From NCBI GenBank assembly GCA_036519575.1, contig DATDKZ010000160.1:1-24131 (forward strand): 24,131 nt of DNA, in the 5' to 3' direction. Positions 14,364 to 22,057 of this stretch are shown one piece after another. The translations under genes were made by a program, and so were the position numbers. Each line of letters starts with the position of its first letter. Position 1 is the first letter of the stretch. The notes beneath the pieces are model-generated. The model did not search any database and was not told the DNA's origin. It worked only from the letters and a program-made list of their open reading frames with translations. This DNA is from AC-69 sp036519575 (GTDB lineage: Bacteria; Actinomycetota; UBA4738; HRBIN12).

Positions 14364-14813
14364 TCAGCCGCCGAACACGTGGAACACGACCTGTCGGCCC
14401 TTCGGCTCGTCCATCTCGAACAGGATCAGCCGCTGCCACCGGCCGAGCACGGCCTCACCGGCCGAGACGGGGATGGCGTGCGAGGTGGCGGAGAGCAGCA
14501 TCGACTTGACGTGCGAGTGGCCGTTCTGCCGTTCGTGGGACTCCGCAAGGTTCTGGGTCCGCCGCTCAAGGTCGTCGTGGGCGTAGTAGACGTCCTCCGG
14601 CACCAGGTGCTGCACTCGGTTCCGGAAGTCCTCCAGGGCACCCTCCTCCCACTCGTTGATCAGCAGGGCGCAGGTGGTGTGGGGACAGAACGCGATCGCC
14701 GCCCCGTCGGTGACGCCCGAGTCCTTGATGGCCCGCTCCAGCTCCTCGCTCAGATCGAGGTAGGTGTACCGCGCGTGCGCCGACACCTCGATCGTGACGG
14801 TCGATGACTTCAC
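14364..14813 (-). CDS. yjbQ: YjbQ family (UPF0047) protein
   Basis: The 149-residue protein matches UPF0047 over its full length. It has FCPHTTCALLINEWEEGALE, the NGHSHVKSMLLSATSHAIPV block with conserved His residues, and the C-terminal LGRWQRLILFEMDEPKGRQV. The family forms small beta-rich trimers; for E. coli YjbQ a weak thiamin-phosphate synthase activity has been reported, but the real role is unsettled. The GTG start at 14813 has a near-perfect AAGGAGGG 4 nt upstream and overlaps the kinase stop (GTGA). It sits between a two-component system and ispG, which is not an arrangement I recognise as standard. Confidence 0.92.
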   Translation of the reverse strand: MKSSTVTIEVSAHARYTYLDLSEELERAIKDSGVTDGAAIAFCPHTTCALLINEWEEGALEDFRNRVQHLVPEDVYYAHDDLERRTQNLAESHERQNGHSHVKSMLLSATSHAIPVSAGEAVLGRWQRLILFEMDEPKGRQVVFHVFGG

Positions 14814-16162
14814 GAGGCCCTCCTTGTCTCGGTCCCGGCCGCGGGGGCGACCGGTAGGTCGAAGGTGAACACGCTTCCCTTCCCCACCTGGCTCTCGGCA
14901 CGGATGCGCCCGCCGTGGGCCTCCACCACCGATCTGGCGATGGCCAAGCCTATTCCAGTGCCGCCGTCATCGCGCGCGCGGGCCGGATCGACCCGGTAGA
15001 ACCGCTCGAACAACCGGGGCAGGTGCTCGGCCGGGATCCCCGGCCCGGTGTCCGTCACGCTCACCTCGCAGCGCCCGTCGACCCGGTGAGCCGAGACCAC
15101 AACCTCGCCTCCCGGGGGCGTCAGGCGAACGGCGTTGTCGAGGAGATTGAACAGGACCTGGTGCAGGCGCTCGCGGTCGCCGAACACCGCAGGGATGTCG
15201 TCGGGCACCCGGTCCTCCACCCGCACCTCTCGGCCAGATCGGACCACCTCCACCTCCGAGAGGACCTCGGCGACGAGCCGGCGAAGGGGCACGCCTTCTC
15301 GCCGAAGGGTCAGCTCCCCCGACTCCAGGCGTGACAGGTCGAGCAGCTGTTCAACCAGACGGGAGAGCCGCTCGGACTGCGACAGCATCACCTGCAGCGT
15401 CTCCGGATCGGGTTCCTCCACGCCGTCGAGGAGGTTCTCGAGGTGGGCCCGGAGCGCCGAGATCGGCGTCTTCAGCTCGTGCGAGACGTTGGCAACCAGC
15501 TCGCGCCGCAACCGTTCCAGGCTCTCCAGCTCCCCGCTCATGCGGTTGAACGCCGTCGCCAGCTGGCCAACCTCATCCCGTGAGGTGGTGTGGACCCGCC
15601 TGCTGTAGTCGCCGGTCTCCATCTGCCGAGCGGCCTGAGCCATGTCACGAAGCGGTTGGGTCATGCCGCGGGCCAGCCATCGGGCCAGCCCGAGCGCGAT
15701 CGCGGCCGCGATGGCCCCGGCGACGAGCAGCTGCCACCAGAAGTCGCTCAGGAACCGGAGAGTCGCGCCCAGCACGCCGGGGGCGTCGCGGATCGCGTAC
15801 ACGGTCTCGGAGGGCTGTCCCGGTTGCTGCACCGGTACCGCCGCATACTCGATACCGCCCGCCACGCCGATGTGAACCCGGCCGTCATGGAACGTCGGCG
15901 GTGGGGTTGCCTCCGGCCCGTACCACGTGAACGTGCCCTCCAGGAGGCGCACCACGGTCACCCCGTCCGGGATGTCGCGGAGGTCCGACGCCGCGGCGCG
16001 CGCGGCCACCCGAGCGAGGCGGCCCAGGTCGGCTTCCCTGAACGCGTTTCGAAGCGCGAATCCCAGGAGGAAATAGACCAGGACGATCGTCATGCCCACG
16101 GCGAACACGATCGTCGAGCCGAGCTTGGCCCGGATCGTGGGGAGCTTCTCGAGCGGTCTCAT
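14810..16162 (-). CDS. Membrane sensor histidine kinase (HAMP-HisKA-HATPase)
   Basis: This is a 450-residue orthodox kinase. Transmembrane helices lie at about 15-38 and 141-164 and flank an extracytoplasmic sensor of about 100 residues with no recognised fold. A HAMP domain follows (about 161-215, RWLARGMTQPLRDMAQAARQ). The HisKA box is ELVANVSHELKTPISALRAH with phospho-acceptor His228. The ATPase has the N box FNLLDNAVRLTP (Asn343), G1 DTGPGIP (371-377), an F box (LFERFYRVD) and G2 GGTGIGLAIA. The ATG start overlaps the response-regulator stop (ATGA), which indicates a cognate pair. It belongs to the class of kinases paired with OmpR/PhoB regulators. The signal is unknown; sharing a transcription unit with yjbQ and ispG hints at cell-envelope or metabolic control, but this is inference. 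Confidence 0.95.
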   Translation of the reverse strand: MRPLEKLPTIRAKLGSTIVFAVGMTIVLVYFLLGFALRNAFREADLGRLARVAARAAASDLRDIPDGVTVVRLLEGTFTWYGPEATPPPTFHDGRVHIGVAGGIEYAAVPVQQPGQPSETVYAIRDAPGVLGATLRFLSDFWWQLLVAGAIAAAIALGLARWLARGMTQPLRDMAQAARQMETGDYSRRVHTTSRDEVGQLATAFNRMSGELESLERLRRELVANVSHELKTPISALRAHLENLLDGVEEPDPETLQVMLSQSERLSRLVEQLLDLSRLESGELTLRREGVPLRRLVAEVLSEVEVVRSGREVRVEDRVPDDIPAVFGDRERLHQVLFNLLDNAVRLTPPGGEVVVSAHRVDGRCEVSVTDTGPGIPAEHLPRLFERFYRVDPARARDDGGTGIGLAIARSVVEAHGGRIRAESQVGKGSVFTFDLPVAPAAGTETRRAS

Positions 16163-16863
16163 GGCGCCTCGGCCGGCTCTCGGAACGCATAGCCGACGCC
16201 GTGCACGGTCCGGATGAACCTCGGCTCGGTACCGTCCTCACCCATCTTGCGGCGGATCCTGGCCACGTGGGAGTCGACCACCCGTCCCCCGGCGTAGTCC
16301 CGATACCCCCACACCTTGTCCATGAGCTGTTCCCGGGTGAACACGACGCCGGGCGTCCGAGCGAGCGTCAGGAGGATCTCGAACTCGAGCGGGGTCAGCT
16401 GGACGTGGGAGCCGTCCACGGCCACCGTGCGGCGCGCCTGGTCGATGGCCAGGCCAGCACGGTCGATCGGCTCATCGGCGGGGAGCGCGCCGATCCGCTC
16501 CATCCGGCGAAGGATGGCCCGCACCCGCACCACCAGCTCGCGAAGGCTGAACGGCTTCGTCAGGTAGTCATCGGCTCCCACGGCAAAGCCGGCCACCTTG
16601 TCCGCCTCCTCGGTACGGGCCGTGAGCATCAGCACGGGGACCCACCGGTCCCGCTGGATCTGTCGGCAGACCTCCAGTCCGTCCATCCCCGGGAGCATGA
16701 GGTCCAGGACAACGAGGTCCGGATGAACCTGCTCGCACAGCCCGATGGCTTCGGGACCGTCGCCGGCCACCACGACCTGGAAGCCCTCGCTCTGGAGCCG
16801 GGCTCGCACCGCCTCCGCGATGGCCTCCTCGTCGTCGACCACCAGGATGGTCTGTTCGGTCAC
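16159..16863 (-). CDS. OmpR/PhoB-family response regulator
   Basis: The 234-residue regulator has a receiver domain (1-120) with acidic pair Asp10-Asp11, phospho-acceptor Asp54 (VVLDLMLPGMDG), Thr81 and Lys103 (YLTKPFS). The C-terminal winged-helix DNA-binding domain (about 135-230) includes VQLTPLEFEILLTLARTPGV, REQLMDKVWGY and VVDSHVARIRRKMG. The GTG start at 16863 lacks a Shine-Dalgarno, but a TACGAT box ends 6 nt before it, so the message may be leaderless. It is the first gene of the unit RR-kinase-yjbQ-ispG, all joined by overlaps or short gaps, and starts 65 nt after the rseP stop. Confidence 0.95.
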   Translation of the reverse strand: MTEQTILVVDDEEAIAEAVRARLQSEGFQVVVAGDGPEAIGLCEQVHPDLVVLDLMLPGMDGLEVCRQIQRDRWVPVLMLTARTEEADKVAGFAVGADDYLTKPFSLRELVVRVRAILRRMERIGALPADEPIDRAGLAIDQARRTVAVDGSHVQLTPLEFEILLTLARTPGVVFTREQLMDKVWGYRDYAGGRVVDSHVARIRRKMGEDGTEPRFIRTVHGVGYAFREPAEAP

Positions 16864-16869
16864 GGACCC

Positions 16870-16875
16870 ATCGTA
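16870..16875 (-). promoter_or_regulatory. Possible -10 box for a leaderless response-regulator transcript
   Basis: On the minus strand GGATACGATGGGTCC precedes the GTG start. TACGAT ends 6 nt before the GTG, so transcription would begin at or next to the start codon. There is no Shine-Dalgarno in the spacer. No -35 is evident at the proper distance, and the 65-nt gap otherwise holds only a short GGCCC/GGGCC hairpin without a T-tract. Confidence 0.4.
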
Positions 16876-16928
16876 TCCGCAGCGTGTGGCGGCCCTTCGG
16901 GGGCCCTGTTGAGAAGTTGTGGCGAAGC

Positions 16929-18050
16929 CTAGGGACTCAGGTTCACGGGCTTGGCGATGTCCAGATAGTTGATCGCCACGGACATCAGGACGAAGAAGGC
17001 CACGACCGCGACCGAGATGGGGACGAGCTTCCGCATGTCGACCTTCTTACCCCTGACCTTCTCGATGGCCAGCACCGCCAGGTGGCCACCGTCGAACGGT
17101 GGAAGCGGGAGCAGGTTCAGGAACCCGATAAGTACGTTGAGGCTGCCGAAGATCAGGAGCATGTCCCAGAACCGGCCGCTGGCCGCTATCTGTCCCGCCA
17201 CTCGACCGGCCCCCACCACGCCCACAGCGTCGCTCGGCCTGCGAGCCGTGTCGGTGAACAGCAGCTGGCCGACGCGGGAGATGCCCTCCGGGCTGAATAC
17301 CCGGCCGATGCCCTCGAGCTGGCCCACGAGCGTCGAGCCGACCAACCTCGCTCCCCCAGTCACCGAGGCCACCGGCCCCTCCGCCTCCCGAGCCGCCGCG
17401 AGAAGCACACCGATCCGACCGACTTTCTCCCCCTGCTCCACGGTCAACACCGGCGTGACGGTCACCGTGAAGACGCGCCCGTCACGCTGGATCCGAAGCG
17501 TGACGGGCTCCCCCACATGTGTCTGGGTGATTTGGCGGAGCTCGTCGCCGGTGGGGTCCTCGACGCCCTCGATGCCGACGATCCGATCCCCCGGCTTCAG
17601 TCCGCCCTGGGCGGCCGGCGAGGTCTTCCCTCCCAACGTCTGGGAGACCCCGGCCACGAGCGGGTCCGCGGCCACCGGCCTCCCGACGAACCCGAGCCAC
17701 AGGGCGAAGGCCAGGAAGGCCAATACGAAATGCGTGGCGGGCCCCGCCGCGATCACCAGGGCGCGCTGCCAGATCGGCTTGGCCCCGAACGTTCGGGGCA
17801 GTTCCTCCTGTGGCGTCTCCTGATACGGGTTCATGCCGGCGATCTTCACGTACCCGCCCGCCGGGATGGCCTTGATCCCGTACTCGGTCTCGCCGCGCCG
17901 GAACGACCACAGGCGCGGGCCGAAACCGACGAAGAACTCCTCGACCTTGATCCCGAACCACTTGGCGACGCCGAAGTGGGCGGCCTCGTGGATCACGATC
18001 ACGACGATGAGGGCCACGAAGAACGCGACTTGCGCGACGGTTCCGGCCAT
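16929..18050 (-). CDS. rseP: Site-2-type intramembrane metalloprotease RseP/RasP
   Basis: This zinc protease cleaves membrane-bound substrates, such as anti-sigma factors, within the bilayer. The 373-residue protein has the zinc motif HEAAH (21-25) in the first transmembrane helix. The GGYVKIAGMNP segment follows (65-75). A single periplasmic PDZ domain lies at about 130-205 (LKPGDRIVGIEGV). The second catalytic motif is NLLPLPPFDGGHL (312-324, with Asp320); the usual Leu before Asp-Gly is Phe here, which is tolerated in the family. Four hydrophobic segments are visible (about 5-25, 98-122, 297-316, 347-365). The start is ATG 18050 with GAGGG 4 nt upstream, 11 nt after dxr. The order cdsA-dxr-rseP is widely conserved. 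Confidence 0.95.
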   Translation of the reverse strand: MAGTVAQVAFFVALIVVIVIHEAAHFGVAKWFGIKVEEFFVGFGPRLWSFRRGETEYGIKAIPAGGYVKIAGMNPYQETPQEELPRTFGAKPIWQRALVIAAGPATHFVLAFLAFALWLGFVGRPVAADPLVAGVSQTLGGKTSPAAQGGLKPGDRIVGIEGVEDPTGDELRQITQTHVGEPVTLRIQRDGRVFTVTVTPVLTVEQGEKVGRIGVLLAAAREAEGPVASVTGGARLVGSTLVGQLEGIGRVFSPEGISRVGQLLFTDTARRPSDAVGVVGAGRVAGQIAASGRFWDMLLIFGSLNVLIGFLNLLPLPPFDGGHLAVLAIEKVRGKKVDMRKLVPISVAVVAFFVLMSVAINYLDIAKPVNLSP

Positions 18051-18061
18051 CCAGCCCTCGG

Positions 18062-19222
18062 TCAGCGGGCCTCGATGATCTCCGCGGCCCGCCGTCGGGC
18101 CCAGGAGTCGGCCCGCTCGAGGTTAACCACCGACACCACCGATGCTGGCGCCTCGTGCTCGTCCACGACACCCTGGACGATTTCGACGATCCGCGTGAGG
18201 GGGATCTTGCCCTCCAGGAAGGCGACGACCGCGACCTCGTTGGCGGCGCTCATGACCGCGGGGAACGTCAGGCCCAGCTGACCAACCCGGTAGGCCAGGT
18301 CGACCGCGGGGAAGGCCTCGCGGTCGACCGGCTCGAACGTGAGCCGCTTGTCGGCGAGGGGCACGGGAGCGATGCCGGCCGGAAGGCGCTCCGGCCAGGC
18401 CAGCGCGAGCTGGATGGGCAGTCGCATGTCCGGCGAGGCCAGATGGGACAGCATCGTGCCGTCGCGGAACTCCACCAGTGCGTGAACGACGCCCTCGGGG
18501 TGGAGGATCACGTGGATCTGCGAGTAGTCGATGGCGAACAGGTAGTGGGCCTCGATGACCTCCATGCCCTTGTTCATCAGGGTCGCGGAGTCGACGGTGA
18601 TCTTCGGGCCCATCTGCCACACCGGGTGCGCCAGGGCCTCTTTCACCGACGCGCGGGCCAGGTCGTTGCGGGTCCAGCCCCGGAACGGGCCACCCGAGCC
18701 GGTCAGGATCACGCTCTTCACGTCCTCCTTGCGCTCGCCCCGGAGGAGCTGGGCCAGGGCGGCGTGCTCCGAGTCGACCGGAATGAGCCGTTCGGGCTCC
18801 GCCTTGATCAGGTCCATCACCAACTCGCCCCCGATGACCAAGCTCTCCTTGTTGGCCAGCGCGAGCGTCTTCCCACTCTGCAGGGCAGCCAGCGTGGAGG
18901 GCAGTCCGGCCGAGCCCACCAGCGCGTTCAGGACCATGTCCGCCTCCACGTCGCGAGAAAGGCGCTCCGCGGCGTCGGGTCCATCCATGATGTCGACCCC
19001 CCGGATGTTCGAGCCCAGCATCTCGCGCAGCTCCTCCGCGGCCTCGGGGTCCGCGATGGCCACGTAGGGGGGCAGGAATTCACGGATCTGACCGACGAGA
19101 AGCTCATGGTTGGTCAGGGCGGCCAGTCCGACGACCTTGAACCGATCGGGATTTCGCCGGACCACGTCCAGGGCCTGGGTCCCGACCGATCCGGTCGATC
19201 CGAGAATGGTCAGGGAGCGCAT
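18062..19222 (-). CDS. dxr: 1-deoxy-D-xylulose 5-phosphate reductoisomerase
   Basis: Dxr (IspC) converts DXP to MEP using NADPH and a divalent metal, the committed step of the MEP pathway; ispG of the same pathway lies nearby at 13248-14342. The 386-residue protein has the Rossmann motif GSTGSVG (8-14), NKESLVIGGELV (125-136), the metal-binding PVDSEHAAL (150-158, Asp151 and Glu153), the flexible-loop region GSGGPFRGW and HPVWQMGPKITVDSATLMNKGMEVIE, split here only for reading. ATG 19222 is preceded by GGGAG at a 2-nt spacing. It follows cdsA after 49 nt, in which I see no terminator, so it probably belongs to the rpsB-rseP transcription unit. Length and motifs are normal. Confidence 0.97.
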   Translation of the reverse strand: MRSLTILGSTGSVGTQALDVVRRNPDRFKVVGLAALTNHELLVGQIREFLPPYVAIADPEAAEELREMLGSNIRGVDIMDGPDAAERLSRDVEADMVLNALVGSAGLPSTLAALQSGKTLALANKESLVIGGELVMDLIKAEPERLIPVDSEHAALAQLLRGERKEDVKSVILTGSGGPFRGWTRNDLARASVKEALAHPVWQMGPKITVDSATLMNKGMEVIEAHYLFAIDYSQIHVILHPEGVVHALVEFRDGTMLSHLASPDMRLPIQLALAWPERLPAGIAPVPLADKRLTFEPVDREAFPAVDLAYRVGQLGLTFPAVMSAANEVAVVAFLEGKIPLTRIVEIVQGVVDEHEAPASVVSVVNLERADSWARRRAAEIIEAR

Positions 19223-19271
19223 CGCTCCCTAAGGGTACCCCGGGAGACGGACAAACCGTGGCAGCTGGGGG

Positions 19272-20738
19272 TCAGGGGAGGATCACGCGAAGGAACAGGA
19301 AGGCGGCCGGCACCACGAACAGCACCGAGTCGATCCGGTCGAGCACTCCCCCGTGGCCCGGGAGCACACTGCCCATGTCCTTCACCCCAAGGTCCCGCTT
19401 GATCAGCGATTCCGCCAGGTCGCCCAGGGGCGCGAGAATAGCCACCACCACCGCCAGGGCCACGGACTTGCCTACCGTGTTCAGCGCGGTCACCGCCGGA
19501 GCCACGGCCCCAACGGAGACCGCGATGACCACGAGCGTCGCCCCGATGGCACCCTCCAGTGACTTCTTGGGGCTGATTGTCGGAGCGAGCGGCCGGTTCC
19601 CCCACCAGGACCCGACGATGAACGCGGCGGTGTCGTACACGAACGTCAGTCCGATCACCGACAGGACCACGGCCCGGCCATCGGTGAGATCGAGCATGGC
19701 CAAGGCGAACCCGGCCATGAGGGGCACGTACGCTATCCCCAGGATCGTGACACCGATGTTGGTCGTGGTGCCTCGCCGGTGCGACGCGGGCGCTGCCATG
19801 TACCACAGGAACGTGGCCAACACCGACAGGACGAACATCGACAGCATGGCCGCCTCGCCCCGGAAGTAGGCCGCCCCGAGCACGAGGCCTCCGGAGACCA
19901 GACCGAGAGCCGTTGCGGGCTGGAGGTGATGGCGCTGGAGCGCAAGGTACAGCTCACCCTGGGCCCACAGGACGATGGCCCCGGCGGTCAGAGCGAACGC
20001 CCACTTCCCCACCGCCAGGCTGCCCAGGGCCACCCCGGCCAGGACCAATCCGGTGATGAACGCGGCCGGGACGTCCCGGCCGGTGCGGCGGGCCTCGTTC
20101 TCCATCCCGACCTCGATAGTGGTGGGCTCTTGCCAGCTCGGCCCGCCCAGCCCTTCGGAGCCGGAGCCTGACATACCCGTGGCCCGGCCGCTCCCGACGG
20201 GCTCTTCGATCTCCGTGGCGATTTCTTCCTCGCCCCCACCCAACAGCTCCGGGAGCGAGGTCTCGTCCTCGAGGTCCAGATCGGCCTCATCGCGCACCGA
20301 CCTGGCGAAGTGCTCCGCGGCCGCCTCCACCGCCTCGGGGCTCGGCTCCTCGTCCTCGGCCGACGCCTCCTGGAGGGGGGAGTCGATCTCCGATTCCCCT
20401 TCTGCCTCCTCGGAAGGACCGGGCAGGTCGACGTACGCGGAGGGCGCGCGGCCGAATGTCTCCTCGGAGATCTCGGCTGCCTCCTCCTCCCCCCACACCG
20501 GCTCCTCGGGCCTCGCCTCCGAGGGTGACGGATCCTCGAACGGGTCCTCCTGGCGGGGGATCGACCCGGCGCTCGAGGAATCGTCGGGCTCGTCGATCAC
20601 CCCGGTATCGGTGTCGGGCGGGGCCTGCTCGCCGGGGGGTGCCGTGGAGGGGTTCTCCGGCCAGTCCACGTCCTGGATGGGCGCGAAGAACTTGTCGAGG
20701 TCCTCGAACAGGTCGTCCTTCTTGTCGCCCTCGGGCAC
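19272..20738 (-). CDS. cdsA: Phosphatidate cytidylyltransferase with a long acidic N-terminal extension
   Basis: CdsA makes CDP-diacylglycerol from phosphatidic acid and CTP at the membrane, the entry point to phospholipid synthesis. Residues ~222-488 form the usual polytopic enzyme, ending with SPKKSLEGAIGA (389-400) and the family signature, which runs from SLIKRDLGVKDMG to PGHGGVLDRID (444-470). Ahead of it lie ~218 residues of low complexity: 62 Asp/Glu against 9 Lys/Arg in the first 210. It begins with a distinctive DDLFEDLDKFFAPIQDVDW (residues 8-26). The GTG start (20738) overlaps the frr TAG by 1 nt and has AAGGAG 5 nt upstream, so the long form should be made. ATG 20105 (Met212), with GAGG 5 nt upstream, could give a standard 277-residue enzyme. 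Confidence 0.94.
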   Translation of the reverse strand: MPEGDKKDDLFEDLDKFFAPIQDVDWPENPSTAPPGEQAPPDTDTGVIDEPDDSSSAGSIPRQEDPFEDPSPSEARPEEPVWGEEEAAEISEETFGRAPSAYVDLPGPSEEAEGESEIDSPLQEASAEDEEPSPEAVEAAAEHFARSVRDEADLDLEDETSLPELLGGGEEEIATEIEEPVGSGRATGMSGSGSEGLGGPSWQEPTTIEVGMENEARRTGRDVPAAFITGLVLAGVALGSLAVGKWAFALTAGAIVLWAQGELYLALQRHHLQPATALGLVSGGLVLGAAYFRGEAAMLSMFVLSVLATFLWYMAAPASHRRGTTTNIGVTILGIAYVPLMAGFALAMLDLTDGRAVVLSVIGLTFVYDTAAFIVGSWWGNRPLAPTISPKKSLEGAIGATLVVIAVSVGAVAPAVTALNTVGKSVALAVVVAILAPLGDLAESLIKRDLGVKDMGSVLPGHGGVLDRIDSVLFVVPAAFLFLRVILP

Positions 20739-21298
20739 TAGATCTCCTTGAGCTCCCGCTCCTTGTGCACCACGATCTCGTCTACCTCCGCCACGTGCTG
20801 GTCGGTGAGCTTCTGCAGATCCTTCTCGGAACGGGTCAGGTCGTCCTCGGAGATGGTGGAGGCGCGCTGCAGCCGCTCCAGCTCCTCCTTTGAATGGCGT
20901 CGCACGTTCCGCACCGCCACCCGTGCCTCCTCGCCCCGCTGGTGCACCACCTTGACCAGCTCCTTGCGCCGCTCCTCGGTGAGCGGCGGGAACGAGAGGC
21001 GGATCACGTTGCCGTCGCTCGACGGTGTGATGCCCACGTCGCTCGACATGATCGCCTTCTCCATGGAGGCCATGGCGTTCTTGTCGTAGGGCTGAATGAG
21101 GAGCGTCCTGGGCTCCGGCACCGAGAACGAGGCCAGCTGCTGGATCGGCACTTGAGTACCGTAATAGTCCACAACGATCCGCGAAAGTAGGGCCGGCGCG
21201 GCCCTGCCCGTCCGGATCGAGCCGAGCTCCTCCTTGAGCACGGAGATCGCCTTGTCCATCTTCTCCCCGGCCTCACCGAGGGTGGCCTGGACCGTCAT
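20738..21298 (-). CDS. frr: Ribosome recycling factor
   Basis: RRF works with EF-G to split post-termination ribosomes. The 186-residue protein has the canonical length and motifs: LKEELGSIRTGRAAPALLSR, VDYYGTQVPIQQLASFSVPE, IQPYDKNAM, NVIRLSFPPLTEERRKELVK and the C-terminal three-helix-bundle segment ending HKERELKEI. The ATG start at 21298 overlaps the pyrH stop (ATGA), and its own stop shares one base with the cdsA GTG. Its last codons supply the AAGGAG used by cdsA. The order tsf-pyrH-frr-cdsA is conserved across many bacterial phyla. Confidence 0.98.
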   Translation of the reverse strand: MTVQATLGEAGEKMDKAISVLKEELGSIRTGRAAPALLSRIVVDYYGTQVPIQQLASFSVPEPRTLLIQPYDKNAMASMEKAIMSSDVGITPSSDGNVIRLSFPPLTEERRKELVKVVHQRGEEARVAVRNVRRHSKEELERLQRASTISEDDLTRSEKDLQKLTDQHVAEVDEIVVHKERELKEI

Positions 21299-22047
21299 CC
21301 GGCACCACCGTGGACCAGGGTCCCGATAGGCTCGCCGGACAGGGCCCGGCGGATGTTCCCCTCCCGGCGGAAATCGAACACGATGATGGGGAGCTTGTTC
21401 TCCATGCTCAGCGAGATCGCCGTGGCATCCATGACCTGATATCCCTCGCGCAACACGTCGAGGTACTCGATCGACTCGAAGCGGCGAGCGCTGGGGTCGA
21501 CGAGCGGATCGGCGCTGTATACGCCGTCGACCTTCGTGCCCTTCAGGATGGCCTCGGCCCCAATCTCCAACGCGCGTTGGGCCGCGGTGGTGTCCGTGGA
21601 GAAGAAGGGCGCCCCCATCCCAGCGGCGAAGATCACGATCCGGCCCTTCTCCAGGTGCCGGACCGCCCGGAGCGGGATGTACGGCTCGGCCACCTGTGCC
21701 ATGTGGATCGCAGTCTGCACCCGAGTGGTCACGCGCAGCTTCTCCAGGCCGTCCTGGAGCGCGAGCGCGTTCATGACCGTGGCCAGCATGCCCATGTAGT
21801 CGGCTCGGGCTCGGTCGATGCTCGGCGCGTCACGCCCCCGCCAGATGTTGCCTCCGCCGACGACGACTGCGACCTGTACCCCGAGGTCCACCACGTCGCG
21901 GAGCTCGTGGGCCAGGAGGGCCGTCGAGTCGGTGGAGATGCCATAGCCAGTGTCGGGCGGGGAGAAGGCATCGCCGGAGAGCTTCAGCAAGACCCGGCGA
22001 TAGACGGGTCGCGACGCTCCCCCTCCGGCCGGTCCCGGGTCGCCCAC
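21295..22047 (-). CDS. pyrH: Uridylate kinase (UMP kinase)
   Basis: PyrH phosphorylates UMP to UDP and is the bacterial amino-acid-kinase-fold type, usually hexameric and regulated by GTP and UTP. With GTG 22047 the product has 250 residues. GAGGGG lies 5 nt upstream, starting right at the tsf stop; the alternative GTG 22053 is too close to it. Motifs: RRVLLKLSGDAF, VVVGGGNIWRG, DYMGMLATVMNALALQDGLE, then FAAGMGAPFFSTDTTAAQRA in the nucleotide/UMP-binding region, followed by KGTKVDGVYSADP. The GMGAP..STDTTAAQ form is the one I associate with Actinomycetota. The frame extends upstream to 22107, but that part overlaps tsf and is not conserved-looking. Confidence 0.97.
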   Translation of the reverse strand: MGDPGPAGGGASRPVYRRVLLKLSGDAFSPPDTGYGISTDSTALLAHELRDVVDLGVQVAVVVGGGNIWRGRDAPSIDRARADYMGMLATVMNALALQDGLEKLRVTTRVQTAIHMAQVAEPYIPLRAVRHLEKGRIVIFAAGMGAPFFSTDTTAAQRALEIGAEAILKGTKVDGVYSADPLVDPSARRFESIEYLDVLREGYQVMDATAISLSMENKLPIIVFDFRREGNIRRALSGEPIGTLVHGGAG

Positions 22048-22057
22048 GCTCACCCCT

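Noticed and set aside
16891..16905. GGCCC/GGGCC hairpin after rseP as a terminator
   Set aside because: Only 5 bp and no T-tract on either strand; likely a chance GC-rich stem.
16884..18281. 465-codon plus-strand open frame over rseP and dxr
   Set aside because: Composition is His/Asp/Arg-rich and follows the codon bias of rseP in the opposite direction.
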